From: JASSUD01 sp031963405
GTDB lineage: Bacteria; Pseudomonadota; Gammaproteobacteria; Burkholderiales; Burkholderiaceae
Assembly: GCA_031963405.1 (NCBI GenBank)
Contig: JASSUJ010000001.1
Coordinates: forward strand, 1,054,001-1,118,000
Direction of reading: 5' to 3'
DNA: 64,000 bases
Every line of letters starts with the position of its first letter. Positions within the stretch are counted from its first letter, which is position 1. Position numbers and translations under genes: made by a program. Below are positions 27,901 to 37,106 of the stretch, in pieces. The notes below the pieces were generated by a model. That model ran no database searches, was not told the origin of the DNA, and was given only the letters and a program-made list of their open reading frames with translations.

Positions 27901-28409
27901 GCAGTCAGTATGGACTGCCCGGCCTGCTGCGCACCCTCCAGCGGTGGCAAAATCGAACGCCCCTCTTGCCAGGTTGCGAGCCAATCGGGACGATACGTTA
28001 AATACTGATCAAAGAGCGCCGCCACGCGCTGAGCCAATTCATAACGCATAGTCTCATCAGCTGCGCGCAAATACGCGCCAAGCCGATCATCATGCATCCA
28101 GCGTTCATCTAGGGGATCGAGCAAACGGTAGCAGCGCCATACTAGCTGTTCTTTGGCATACAACGACTGCTCAGGCAAGGTGAGCACCTGAGCCGCTTGT
28201 TGCCATAGCCATTGGGCAAGGTAAGTGAAATGCACATTGGCGCAAATACCAAAGCGCGAGGCAAAATCAAGCTCAAGTCGCCGACGCAAGGCGGAGCTTG
28301 GCACAATAATCGATTCCGCCTGCCAAGGATTAGGCGAGCCATGCGCTAGCTCATCCAACAAAGCCTCAGCCAATACCTCATAACGGTTTGAATAAAACAG
28401 CTTAAGCAT
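24939..28409 (-). CDS. recC: Exodeoxyribonuclease V gamma subunit RecC
   Basis: 1156 aa, about the usual length. RecC scaffolds the RecBCD complex and recognises Chi. The start MLKLFYSNRYEVLAEAL is typical, followed by VPSSALRRRLELDFASRFGICANVHF, QYLTYRPDWLATWQEG and HVCHSLSRQLEVLHDRLLALF. The later region has CLLGLEQGVLPSVARADEFDLIA and GDRQRRDDERNLFLDLLLAAREHFWVAYTGR, standard RecC landmarks. No frameshift is seen. It should be the first gene of a recC-recB operon, but recB starts 925 bp downstream beyond an AT-rich insert. Confidence 0.95.
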   Translation of the reverse strand: MLKLFYSNRYEVLAEALLDELAHGSPNPWQAESIIVPSSALRRRLELDFASRFGICANVHFTYLAQWLWQQAAQVLTLPEQSLYAKEQLVWRCYRLLDPLDERWMHDDRLGAYLRAADETMRYELAQRVAALFDQYLTYRPDWLATWQEGRSILPPLEGAQQAGQSILTANQTQRGDERWQAELWRFLSAETQTLQTLNEEPGLSMQRFLTELRARAIRATDTPPATSPWPQRVSVFALPTIAPLHLAVLRELANWVDVRLYLLNPCREYWYDIVRTARVAELALAQQIDYQEIGNSLLAEWGRQTQAQLHVLQEMTQDTAVIEAAKYVENPAPTWLAAVQNAILNLQAQPVPIQATAAGIEVHVCHSLSRQLEVLHDRLLALFNDKNENKNKGNPTLEPAEVLVAVPDLVAAAPLIDAVFGNILTGMSGPQRIPYRITGLPPSSINPIARALDSMLTLSEREVALTDLLEWLHVDALAARYGIEATALETVEIWLQTAGARRGFSPEPVAQGASPKRHTFADALMRLYLGYALPEGALPNGDWLPIAGAGGQAELLGRLSRLVDDLDEFAQACATARTAEGWQVLLSTALERFFGTQGHSAPQVAQITEVRQALSQLAEVIHMEAPDTLIPAAVIRRALSAALDDAAPGGVPSGGVTFTAFTSLRSLPYRVICLLGLEQGVLPSVARADEFDLIAAFGRSGDRQRRDDERNLFLDLLLAAREHFWVAYTGRSLRDNAPLPPAAPVDELLDYLAQAVADPGATPEALRAARQRFIIEHPLQSFSSDYFSSTAAGDNPLFTYDTNRAEIAAALALPASQRTQLPPFFAKPLTPHHESGLTFTNFVRFWRHPARALLRDRLGAALSYPASECADTEPFEFDWQARDALATRLLPILLAPDETAEAVSTERNNLSVDTLPTSLLERAARIAQACPELPGGALGEIWRKHELFALTQFAGRVRKAVINSAPYPFALSLTPLWPAALPLPDSRAALADVPVALNGTLPTVTAQGLVLYRYARPSARDYLEAWLHHLVLCTAAPAEIVPRTLWLGKTEVFTFTAVTDAASYLGQLIALYQAGLCHPLHFFPRSAWAAVTENEAVASRVWLGTPQTVGEAQDPYWRAALREPSGETVLDANFMAVARSVFGPLQAHLEVTEER

Positions 28410-28613
28410 CAGACCAGCTCAACATAAAATCGCATATTAGCCGACACTACAGCAAGCAAGGTGAATACCTCTTTAAGAGCACCCTCTAAACTGGTTCGTA
28501 CCTCTACCTCCATCCTTAGCTGACCTTAGTAGTGTGACTGATCACATGCTGACTAAAAGCAAGCATCTAACTAGGGCGTGTCTTCGATTATATAAAAGGA
28601 GAAAATCAGCGTT

Positions 28614-28732
28614 TAGAGCAATTCTCGAATGATTTGCCACACACAGTTCCCCGCGTAGACAGTACAACCGTGCGACAAGTAGGGACAGCGAGACGAACTA
28701 CACAGAGGCAGATCATTCGAGAAATACTCAAT
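28614..28732. repeat. Palindromic repeat, family C
   Basis: The arms GAGCAATTCTCGAATGATTTG and CAGATCATTCGAGAAATACTC pair imperfectly. The apex contains GTAGACAGTACAACCGTGCG, closely resembling the apex of the 63382 repeat. It lies in the 421-bp gap before the FUSC gene. Confidence 0.75.
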
Positions 28733-28830
28733 TGGCGGCCATGGCAAGCTTTATGACCAAATAGTGGAGTGTTAGAACGCAAAAAATGCGCTAGACTCGT
28801 GCTCTTCAGACGCTGCCTACCTTATACGCA

Positions 28831-31176
28831 ATGCGCTATTCAGTTGAAATCAAAAAGTTTTTATATAGCCAATATTTTTATGGCGGGCTGCGGATCGCGG
28901 TAGGCGTTTCGCTACCAGCAGTATTAATGCTGGTGGTATTTCATAATCGCGAGTTGGGCTTTACGATTGCCACAGGTGCACTGAGCGCCTGCACGGTCGA
29001 TATGCCAGGGCCACTGAAATATAAGCATAATGAAATGCTGGCTTGTTCGCTGTTGGGTTTTTTAGTCGCAGTCATTACTGGCATCGCGACTGTCAGCCCA
29101 ATCGCACTATGGCTTACGGTCGTACCACTGACTTTTATGCTATCGATGTTGGTCGTTTATGGTTTTAAATGGCCACAAATTAGCTTCGCCACGCTTTTTA
29201 TTATGGCGGTCACTTTTGGTAAGCACTTTACCGTTTCTGAAGCATTGATCAATGCCGCTTGGATTGGCGTGGGCGGACTCTGGTATACCTATTGGAGTAC
29301 GCTTGTAAGTCGCTGGCAATCGCGCCGACTTGAGCAACAAGCTATTGCCGAAAGCGTATTCGCTACCGCTGAATACCTACGCGCGCGCGCCAATTTCTAC
29401 GAGCTAGAAAATGATATCGACGAATGCTATCGGCAACTCGTCACTAAGCAAATTGCTGCCGTTGATCTGCAAGATGCAGCGCGTGACATTGTGCTGCGCA
29501 ATCTGCCTAATTTACGCGCCGGCAAACTCGATGTGCAACGCACAGTGCTTTTTAATCTCTTCATCAACATTGTTGACCTGCATGAGATGGTGGTCGCTGC
29601 ACACACCGACTATGTACTGATGCGCAGTACTTTTGGCAGTTCAGATGTGATGATTTTTTTCCGCGACTTGCTTCACAAAATTGCACGTGATCTCGAAACT
29701 GTCGGCCTGGCTGTTTTGCAAGATCAGCCCTTGCTGCCGCAAGCTAGGGTCAAGGCCGAATTACGCGCAATTGAATATGAAATCGAAGCGATGCGTAAAA
29801 AGCATTTTCCTAATAGGCACCCCGAGGCCTATGCAGCGTTAGTAGCAACATGCAGACGCGTATGGAGCGTGTCGCGACTCATTAACAAAATGCGCAGTAA
29901 CACGCAGCCTGGGCAAAGCGCGCCTAAAACAGAATTAAACCTTGATCAGACACTGCAAGATTTTTTAAAGCACAGGAAAGTGCCCATTGCGCAGATTTTT
30001 TCAAACTTCACCCTAACCTCGCCAAGCTTTCGGCATGCGCTACGCGTTACGGCCACCGTCGCCATTGGGCTTTGGCTTAGCAAGCTCTTGCCGCTTACCA
30101 ATAGTTACTGGATCTGCTTAACCAGTATCGTTATTTTGAAGCCAGGCTTTTCATTGACCAAGCAGCGCAATTTACACCGTTTAATAGGGACCAGCATTGG
30201 CTGTGCTGCCAGTGTGGTGCTGATTACATTCGTCAAATCACCCCACACTTTGCTGCTGATTATGTTTACTTGCATGGTCATGAGCTATAGCTTATTGCTC
30301 TTCAATTACGCCGCAAGCGTTGTGTTTACTTCCTCGTATGTATTAATTTTGTATCACCTCCTTGCGCCGACAAGTATGCGACTCATTGGCGAGCGAGCGC
30401 TCGATACTGCGGTAGGCGGAGCGATTGCGGTTGCGATGAGCTATCTGTTTCCGTATTGGGAATATCGCTTTATGCGGCCGCTAGTGAAGAACGTTATTGG
30501 ATCGATACGAGAATACTTTGAAGCCGTGCGCTCAATTAATGAGAAGCTCGCTAACAATGCGCGCGCCTGGCTGAGCAGCGCTGTTAGCAAAGCAAGCGTG
30601 TCTTCATTACTTGCTGAACGTGATTTGCGCTACCGACTGGCGCGCAAGAATATGCATATTGCCTTTGCGAATTTAGGCAACGCATTTTCTCGTATGATGC
30701 TTGAGCCAAAAGCACAGCAAAAATTTGTCGCTGAATTAAATGATTTATTAATTCAAAGCCACGTCCTGGCCGCGCAAATTACAGCTGCCGCACCACTGAT
30801 CGCAGCCATTGAAAGCGCTGATAAGCCAGCGCTCACCCATGCGCTGGCGCTAGTGGATAGTAATTTAGCGCAAGCAGAAGCCAGCGTTACCCTACCCGAC
30901 AAGCCTCAGCAAGAGGTGGCGAGCGCCCTGAACGACGCTAAGCAAGCTGAACAAGCTGACTCAGGCACTCATGCAAGCAGTAGTGAGCGGCTCGACACAA
31001 TAAAAGCACTGTCTTATGAACTTGATTCAATGGTCGTGAGCGCACAGCAAAGCGGAGGCATACCTACTGAGATGGTGCAGGAACTCAAATTACTCGCCCA
31101 CCAATGCAAGCAGATGATTACCACCTCACAATTGATTATTAAAGATGCGGGCGTCATTCGCCTGCCAGCAGATTAA
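28831..31176 (+). CDS. FUSC/YccS-family membrane protein
   Basis: 781 aa. Two membrane-helix clusters (about residues 20-165 and 400-535) are each followed by a cytoplasmic helical region, the usual plan of the YccS/YhfK and fusaric-acid-resistance (FUSC) group. Recognisable segments include KFLYSQYFYGGLRIAVGVSLPA near the start, DMPGPLKYKHNEML, and YWICLTSIVILKPGFSLTKQRN in the second cluster. Homologues are putative efflux proteins; the substrate is unknown. It has no co-directional neighbour, and a hairpin follows its stop. Confidence 0.85.
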   Translation: MRYSVEIKKFLYSQYFYGGLRIAVGVSLPAVLMLVVFHNRELGFTIATGALSACTVDMPGPLKYKHNEMLACSLLGFLVAVITGIATVSPIALWLTVVPLTFMLSMLVVYGFKWPQISFATLFIMAVTFGKHFTVSEALINAAWIGVGGLWYTYWSTLVSRWQSRRLEQQAIAESVFATAEYLRARANFYELENDIDECYRQLVTKQIAAVDLQDAARDIVLRNLPNLRAGKLDVQRTVLFNLFINIVDLHEMVVAAHTDYVLMRSTFGSSDVMIFFRDLLHKIARDLETVGLAVLQDQPLLPQARVKAELRAIEYEIEAMRKKHFPNRHPEAYAALVATCRRVWSVSRLINKMRSNTQPGQSAPKTELNLDQTLQDFLKHRKVPIAQIFSNFTLTSPSFRHALRVTATVAIGLWLSKLLPLTNSYWICLTSIVILKPGFSLTKQRNLHRLIGTSIGCAASVVLITFVKSPHTLLLIMFTCMVMSYSLLLFNYAASVVFTSSYVLILYHLLAPTSMRLIGERALDTAVGGAIAVAMSYLFPYWEYRFMRPLVKNVIGSIREYFEAVRSINEKLANNARAWLSSAVSKASVSSLLAERDLRYRLARKNMHIAFANLGNAFSRMMLEPKAQQKFVAELNDLLIQSHVLAAQITAAAPLIAAIESADKPALTHALALVDSNLAQAEASVTLPDKPQQEVASALNDAKQAEQADSGTHASSSERLDTIKALSYELDSMVVSAQQSGGIPTEMVQELKLLAHQCKQMITTSQLIIKDAGVIRLPAD

Positions 31177-31230
31177 TAAGCTAGAGCGCTCCTGCAGAAA
31201 CCTCTGGAGGCAAGGAATACCAGCGCAGAC

Positions 31231-31276
31231 AGGCAGTTAATGTTGGGGTGATGAAGGAAGCCCAACATAACTGCCT
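31231..31276. terminator. Hairpin downstream of the FUSC gene
   Basis: AGGCAGTTAATGTTGGG (31231-31247) and CCCAACATAACTGCCT (31261-31276) pair over 16 bp with one bulged A and a 13-nt loop. It starts 54 bp after the FUSC stop. No T-run follows. The rest of 31277-31569 contains nothing supported. Confidence 0.5.
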
Positions 31277-31569
31277 CCAAGGCGCTTATTTTGGTCTTTT
31301 GAATAATTGAAGATACGCGCCCTGCACGCTTACACTAGCCGTATAAGGCATGACGCCATCAATCAGCTTATGCTGACCTTCTTTAGAATAAAGATATATT
31401 TATTCCCACTCAGCAAAGAATCCAGTAGCAAGCACGACACATAACGAGCTCAGCATCATGCTTGCCCGTTATGCTTTCTTCTCGTACACATTGCGTGGCT
31501 TATGCCGGCACGCAATGTTTCCGATTACTTCAGCTTTTCCTAAAGAAACGCGCAAGTGTCAAAACAGGC

Positions 31570-34500
31570 TTAACTTCCTGCTTGATATTGACTTACAGTT
31601 TTGTTCACTTGCTGCACAAACTCTTCGTACAATGTTTGCGTCGCACTAATACCTTGTGCACAACACACCTCCTTGAGCTGCACGCATAATTCGCTTAATT
31701 TTTTCTCATTAAGCACAGCTAAGGCCCCCCACAGCTTATGTAATTGACCCAGAAATGCTTTCGTATCTCCTGTGCCAGATTGCAGTGCCGACTGAAAGGC
31801 TTGCTGCATGACTGGCAGGTCTGCTTGCCAAGATTCTATAAAAATGTTTTTCAGCTCTAAGTCGATAAATGGCTCGGTTTGGGTCGGGTAGAGCCCAACG
31901 GCAGGCTGCGCTGATGCAAGTGTCGTAGCAGGCGCTTCTAGTTGTGCAATGGGTTCTTTCTTGCTCTGCACTAAAACCTTTTTCAACGCACTACCAAGCT
32001 GCGCCATCAAAACCGGCTTATGCAAGACATTAGCTATGCCTTGGGTTTTAACATCTATCCCTTCATGAGAGATGGTGCTAGCGGTAATCACGATGACCGG
32101 TGTGCGAATGTCAGCATCTCTTAAAGCTTGCACAAGATCACAGCCATCCATATGCGGCATGCCTAAATCGGTCAACACTACGTTATAGGATTTCTTCTTA
32201 CATTTCTCGAATGCTTCCTTACCATCACTCGCTTCTTCAACATTGCTATACCCTAGCGCTAATAGTTGAGACACCAAAAGTTTACGGTTTACCGGATCAT
32301 CTTCGGCAACCAAAATAAGCGTATCGCATTGACTAACTTGCTCTTGTTTAATATATGCCGCATCTAATGGCTGCGGATAATCGCTGTTTACAATAATTTT
32401 CAATGCCTTACGCAAAGCTTTGCTGGAAAGTGATGAGACATAAATTGCACCGTTCCGGAATTCAGGCTGATAGGGGCCAGCAGGTGAAATCACAATCGGG
32501 CCACGGAAATACCGTATCACTGTACTTTGCCAAATTAATTCTTCATTACCCCCACTTTGCGCTATCACCAAAATCGTTGAGCTTGGGTAGGCGCTCATCT
32601 CAATATCTTCGATATGCTTGACTGAGCTGACGACACCGCCACTTAACTCAAACAACTCAACTAATAAATCGCGCCATAGTGCAGTACTGCATACCAACAA
32701 AATCGATTGTCCAGTTAAGATTTTGGGTAGCGGTTCTTCGCTGATGCGCTCAAAAGGCAGCTCAATGACGAAGATAGTGCCTAACCCTTCTTCACTGGTT
32801 AAAGAAATTGTCCCGCCCATTAAATCGCATAGTTTTTTACACAGCGAAAGACCTAGCCCTGTACCTCCAAAGCGTCGCGTAATCGTCGTATCCGCTTGCG
32901 TAAAAGGAGAAAATAACTTGGCTTGATTTTGTTTAGCGATACCGACGCCAGAATCTGCTACTTGAAAACGTACCCGATACTGCCCTTCGCTATCATCGAT
33001 AAGATCAGCTCTGAGCATAATTTTTCCAACATCTGTAAATTTGGTCGCGTTACTGAGCAAATTCATCAGAATTTGTTGAATGCGCGCTCCATCGCCCACG
33101 AAGCGATGGCACAAATGCGGATCAATTAAGCAAAAGAAATGCACCCCTTTTTTGAGAATAAGCGGAGAAAAGGTTCGTGCACAGCTTTCAATAATGGTGT
33201 TTAAATTAACGATTGACGACTCCAACCTTAATTCGCCAGCTTCAATTTTGGATAGGTCAAGAATGTCGTTAAGCAGCACCAGCAAGGTTTCAAAAGAGCG
33301 GCGAATCGTTGACACCAATTCTTTCTGCCCTACCTGCAGCAACTGTCTATCGAGCAGCTCAAGATTACCTAACGCACCATGCAAGGGTGTGCGAATCTCA
33401 TGGCCCATGGCCGCCAAGAACATTGATTTGGCTTGATTGGCATTGTCAGCTGCCCGTTTGGCCTCAAGCAGCAAGCGCTCTGCTTCTTTACGTGCACTAA
33501 TATCACTCAGGCCACATAGCACCACATCCCGCCCTTGATAGCGTGATTGAGCAAATGACACGGCAAGATCGCGAGGCTTTCTCTCGATATCGAGGAATGA
33601 CATCTCATTGTAAAAAACATCTTCCTGATTTTTGCCAACCTGCTGCACGGTATGAAGATAAGTCTCTAATAATCTTTTATAGGACTCATCGACTTCATCT
33701 GGCTCATCTTTCAAAAATCGATTGGCAATATCATTTTTGATCACGACCTTACCCGTTTCCAGATCAATCACGCTTAAGCCCACAGGCGCGGTTGAAATCA
33801 CGGTACGGTTAAATTTTTCACTTTCGTAAACGCGTTGAGATCTGGCTTGGATAGGTGAAAAAATGTATCGCTCAAAAATAAAAACAAATACCCACAGGAT
33901 AATGAGCAGGCCTAACGTAAACAGTAGCGTGAGCGTAAATTCGCCTTTTAAGCCTAAAAATAGTTTGCGCCAATCTAGCGCATAAACGGCTACCCAATCC
34001 GGGTTGACAATGTGTTGGGTGAAAAAGAACGAACCCTGCTTTCTAAAGAATTTTATTTTGGTATCCGCCGAGCGAAATAATTCCCAATTTTGCAGTGCAA
34101 TATCAGCAAAACGAGCCATTTCCGGCGATTGCTTTTGTAGTCTTATAAAATGTGCGCGTTCCCGGGCGATAACAAAAAAGTTAGGCGTTTCTCGATCTTT
34201 ATCTAAGAAAAAACGCGGAAAATCTTGTGGCCGCACACTAAAAACAAGCACTGCAACCCGCTTGTCATCATGGAAAATCACCCCAGCGTAATGGGCCATC
34301 GCTTCACCAATAAAACTATTCCAATGCAGCGGTATCCATACGATTTTGCCGCGCTTTAGCTCTTCTATTGGGTATTTAGCTAGCTCTCGTTCTACCACTT
34401 CGGTTTCTTGGCAGATAAATGCTTGCAGGCTGGAAGCTTTTGATTTACGCACACCCTCCACTGCATCAAAGGAAGGATAAATAGCTAAGAAGCGCTTGGA

Positions 34501-35127
34501 CGAGTCATACATAAAACTGTTCAAGGCACTGCCTTTTTCCAGCAAATGCAAGCTAGGAAAGGGAGAGATATCGCGCAGGATTTTCAGTGCTAGCGCTAGT
34601 TGAGGAGCATCTTGCTCTTTGCTTAAGGTCGAGACAATTGAATAAGGCTTCACCGTAATATCCGAGCCCGCCATGACAATGCCGTGGTTTTTCTTTAATA
34701 GATGCTGATATTTAGCCACCGGGAGCGAGCCTTCTCCGTGCCTATCCCACAAGCGCCAAGTCGCCGAATGGAAGAGAATGAAGCCGCGTAAGCGTGCCTC
34801 GACTCTTTCCACGGCAGCACTCACTGCCTCTTTTTGAGCGAAGAAAATACTCTCTTGATCATTCAGATAGTTTTGAATAAAAGCATAAGCAGAAACAGCT
34901 GAAGCCGTCAGAATAACGACGGTTAATATACTCGCGCCACCGTACAGTAAGCGGCGGTAATAGCTGCCCACTAAGTAGATCGCCTGCCCATTGTTAGCAC
35001 TCTTGCTAAAGCAACGATCGCAATACTTAACCAGCGCTCTCAATTTTCTGGACAGAATTTTCCGCGCTAAGCGACTAGCGACCCGCCATTTTGGAAATGG
35101 TGTGCTAACGTGAAATGGTGTCTCCAT
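31570..35127 (-). CDS. Hybrid sensor histidine kinase/response regulator (RcsC/BvgS type)
   Basis: 1185 aa. Order of domains: cytoplasmic N-terminus, membrane helix about 62-83, a ~310-residue periplasmic sensor region, membrane helix about 397-418, PAS-like region (about 440-545), HisKA with phospho-acceptor His576 (AAMGHEIRTPLHG), HATPase (N-box LLSNATKFT, VADSGVGI, GGTGLGLSLCKKL), a degenerate receiver-like region (about 805-915), a receiver domain with phospho-acceptor Asp987 (VVLTDLGMPHMDG), and an Hpt domain with His1130 (GQLHKLWGAL). All phosphorelay residues are present. No response regulator with an output domain is next to it, so its partner lies elsewhere. The input signal is unknown. 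Confidence 0.9.
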   Translation of the reverse strand: METPFHVSTPFPKWRVASRLARKILSRKLRALVKYCDRCFSKSANNGQAIYLVGSYYRRLLYGGASILTVVILTASAVSAYAFIQNYLNDQESIFFAQKEAVSAAVERVEARLRGFILFHSATWRLWDRHGEGSLPVAKYQHLLKKNHGIVMAGSDITVKPYSIVSTLSKEQDAPQLALALKILRDISPFPSLHLLEKGSALNSFMYDSSKRFLAIYPSFDAVEGVRKSKASSLQAFICQETEVVERELAKYPIEELKRGKIVWIPLHWNSFIGEAMAHYAGVIFHDDKRVAVLVFSVRPQDFPRFFLDKDRETPNFFVIARERAHFIRLQKQSPEMARFADIALQNWELFRSADTKIKFFRKQGSFFFTQHIVNPDWVAVYALDWRKLFLGLKGEFTLTLLFTLGLLIILWVFVFIFERYIFSPIQARSQRVYESEKFNRTVISTAPVGLSVIDLETGKVVIKNDIANRFLKDEPDEVDESYKRLLETYLHTVQQVGKNQEDVFYNEMSFLDIERKPRDLAVSFAQSRYQGRDVVLCGLSDISARKEAERLLLEAKRAADNANQAKSMFLAAMGHEIRTPLHGALGNLELLDRQLLQVGQKELVSTIRRSFETLLVLLNDILDLSKIEAGELRLESSIVNLNTIIESCARTFSPLILKKGVHFFCLIDPHLCHRFVGDGARIQQILMNLLSNATKFTDVGKIMLRADLIDDSEGQYRVRFQVADSGVGIAKQNQAKLFSPFTQADTTITRRFGGTGLGLSLCKKLCDLMGGTISLTSEEGLGTIFVIELPFERISEEPLPKILTGQSILLVCSTALWRDLLVELFELSGGVVSSVKHIEDIEMSAYPSSTILVIAQSGGNEELIWQSTVIRYFRGPIVISPAGPYQPEFRNGAIYVSSLSSKALRKALKIIVNSDYPQPLDAAYIKQEQVSQCDTLILVAEDDPVNRKLLVSQLLALGYSNVEEASDGKEAFEKCKKKSYNVVLTDLGMPHMDGCDLVQALRDADIRTPVIVITASTISHEGIDVKTQGIANVLHKPVLMAQLGSALKKVLVQSKKEPIAQLEAPATTLASAQPAVGLYPTQTEPFIDLELKNIFIESWQADLPVMQQAFQSALQSGTGDTKAFLGQLHKLWGALAVLNEKKLSELCVQLKEVCCAQGISATQTLYEEFVQQVNKTVSQYQAGS

Positions 35128-35154
35128 TAATTCTTTTACCTATTTTTCTGCGGC

Positions 35155-35256
35155 TAAGGAAACGCTGAATAAATCGCAAGCGAGGAATGCCCTTGCTGCC
35201 GGTACGCTAGTACAAGCAGACATAATGCCGCTCTCGGTTTATTCAGCGTTTCCCTA
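35155..35256. repeat. Palindromic repeat, family B
   Basis: The arms AAGGAAACGCTGAATAAATC and CGGTTTATTCAGCGTTTCCCT pair, and an inner part reads GAGGAATGCCCTTGCTGCC...GTACGCTAGTACAAGCAGAC. The same layout recurs at 36838. It lies 27 bp upstream of the sensor kinase start codon. Confidence 0.8.
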
Positions 35257-35579
35257 ATAATTTTTATATCAGGGCTCCTTCCAATCTGGAAAGAACTTCT
35301 GCCTTCTCTGAACGGACTCTATGTTCAAAGCTTTTTAAAACTAGCAACTAAAGAGATTAAGGAAATCGAAACGCTGAAATCAGGGCGTAGATAAAAGATG
35401 AATTTTTTGCTCTATTTTTTATCGAAGAGCTGCCGTATGTATCTCTCGCACCTAATTTCGCATTTATTTTTTAGGGAGACGTGGAACAGAATTTAGAATT
35501 TGTCTACAAAATCGCAATACAAATGCAGAAATGTGTAGGCAAATTAAAGCTGATTCTTCACAAAATTATTTTTATTGAA

Positions 35580-35619
35580 AACGCCGCTAGCATTTAGTTT
35601 TTTTTATTGTTGCGGCGTT
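35580..35619. terminator. GC-stem hairpin downstream of sppA
   Basis: AACGCCGC (35580-35587) and GCGGCGTT (35612-35619) pair around a T-rich loop. It may contribute to ending minus-strand transcription from sppA. The remaining 35257-35725 sequence has no supported gene; a short stretch near 35490-35520 resembles a family A arm. Confidence 0.4.
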
Positions 35620-35725
35620 CTGAAGTTATCTATTTGAAGATATCAAGCGCTCCAGCCTGCTAATGCTCTTTGTTTTATTTAAAACATAAACATTAACTAA
35701 GCGTCGTGTCTCCAGCGCCCTTAAA

Positions 35726-35777
35726 TCGCCGCGCATACTACCATAATTTTTTTTATTCTCAGTCTGCGCGCGGCGAT
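35726..35777 (-). terminator. Hairpin directly after sppA stop
   Basis: ATCGCCGCGC and GCGCGGCGAT are complementary and flank a 30-nt loop containing an A/T-run. It begins 5 bp after the sppA stop codon. Confidence 0.45.
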
Positions 35778-35781
35778 AAGT

Positions 35782-36792
35782 TTAGCTGTTTGGCGCAAGC
35801 TTTAAGGCAATGTCGCCACCTAGCCAGCGCACTGCTGCAGTGCCAACAGACAAGCCAAATTTACGCACTAAACGCTCAGCAAAACTTTCTTTTACTGTGT
35901 AATCAACAATCTGCTCGGCTTTCAGCACTTCTCTTGCTACATAGCTGCTATCGCCCAAACTGTCAGCTAAACCAAGCTCGATACCGCGCTGTCCAGTCCA
36001 GATTAAACCAGAAAAAATTTCGGGATTTTTTTTAAGGCGCTTACCTCGGCCTTGCTGCACCGCTTCGATAAATTGCTGATGAATTTCAGCGAGCATAGCC
36101 TGCGCATATTTTCTTTGTTGAGGTACTTCTGGTAAAAACGGATCGTAAAAACTTTTATTTTCACCCGCAGTCACCGAGCGACGCTCAACGCCAAGTTTTT
36201 GCATTAATCCGGTAAAACCAAAATTATCCATGCGCACGCCAATTGAGCCAATTAAGCTAGCCTTATCGACAAAGATTTTATTGGCAGCCACAGCGACGTA
36301 ATAGCCTCCTGAAGCGCACATATCATCTACTACGGCATAGATTGGCTTATTTGAATATTGGCTGCGCAAGCGCTGAATTTCTCGGTTGATGATGCTCGCC
36401 TGCACTGGGCTACCGCCTGGGCTATTAATCCGCAAAATAACGCCAACTGCGTTACGGCTCGCAAATGCTGCCTCCAGCGCAGCTGTAATACTGTCAGCGC
36501 TCGCTTGGCTATTCGCCGTAATTTCGCCCTCTAGCGTGACAAGCGCAGTATGTTTTGCGCTCATCGAAGATTTATCGCCTGAAAAAAAGACTAAACGTCC
36601 AAAGACAAACACAAATAAAGATAAAAATAGACAGCGGAAAAATATTTTCCAACGCCTTGCTGCACGCTGCTCGTGCACGCTAGCCAATATCGCTTTTTCT
36701 AGCAGAGCATGCTCCCAATTTGGTTGAGTTGCAGTTTTTGCTCCAGATTTAGCATCGCCCTGCTCAGTATCAGAAGTCAGATGATCAGACAT
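35782..36792 (-). CDS. sppA: Signal peptide peptidase SppA-like serine protease (S49)
   Basis: 336 aa, short form with one S49 domain. A membrane anchor lies at about 48-70 (RCLFLSLFVFVFGRLVFF). The family landmarks are ILRINSPGGSPVQASIINREI, the nucleophile region MCASGGYYVAVAANKI with Ser161, GSIGVRM (182-188) and the candidate general-base Lys213 in GENKSFYDPF. The enzyme degrades leftover signal peptides or other membrane peptides on the outer face of the inner membrane. It follows the HAD gene and rluC on the same strand, as in Burkholderia. There, as I recall, a Rieske ferredoxin gene usually sits between HAD and sppA; here that place holds a family B palindrome instead. Confidence 0.92.
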   Translation of the reverse strand: MSDHLTSDTEQGDAKSGAKTATQPNWEHALLEKAILASVHEQRAARRWKIFFRCLFLSLFVFVFGRLVFFSGDKSSMSAKHTALVTLEGEITANSQASADSITAALEAAFASRNAVGVILRINSPGGSPVQASIINREIQRLRSQYSNKPIYAVVDDMCASGGYYVAVAANKIFVDKASLIGSIGVRMDNFGFTGLMQKLGVERRSVTAGENKSFYDPFLPEVPQQRKYAQAMLAEIHQQFIEAVQQGRGKRLKKNPEIFSGLIWTGQRGIELGLADSLGDSSYVAREVLKAEQIVDYTVKESFAERLVRKFGLSVGTAAVRWLGGDIALKLAPNS

Positions 36793-36837
36793 AGATCGCT
36801 TGTTCCCTAAAAATTAAGAAGCCCTTCACGCTATGCA

Positions 36838-36955
36838 CTAGGGAAACGTTGAATAAATCGCGAGCAAGGAATGCTTTTGCTGCCAATACAGAGCGTACAG
36901 CTTGGAGGCTGCAGTTGTTTATCCTGCCGCTCCCGGTTTATTCAGCGCTTCCCTA
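36838..36955. repeat. Palindromic repeat, family B
   Basis: The arms TAGGGAAACGTTGAATAAATC and CGGTTTATTCAGCGCTTCCCTA pair. The inside reads GAGCAAGGAATGCTTTTGCTG and CCAATACAGAGCGTACAGC. It occupies the gap between sppA and the HAD gene; no gene is present in 36793-37106. Confidence 0.8.
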
Positions 36956-37106
36956 AAGCTTAGTGTGCAAAGAGAATGGATAAGGCTCAAAATCTTACAC
37001 TATATAAAAAGATATCTACATCTTAATGCCGCCTTCCTTTGCCTGCCGTTATCGCTAACTTCATTCAGAAAATACGAGGCTTTAGGAAGTATGGCATAAG
37101 ACATTG

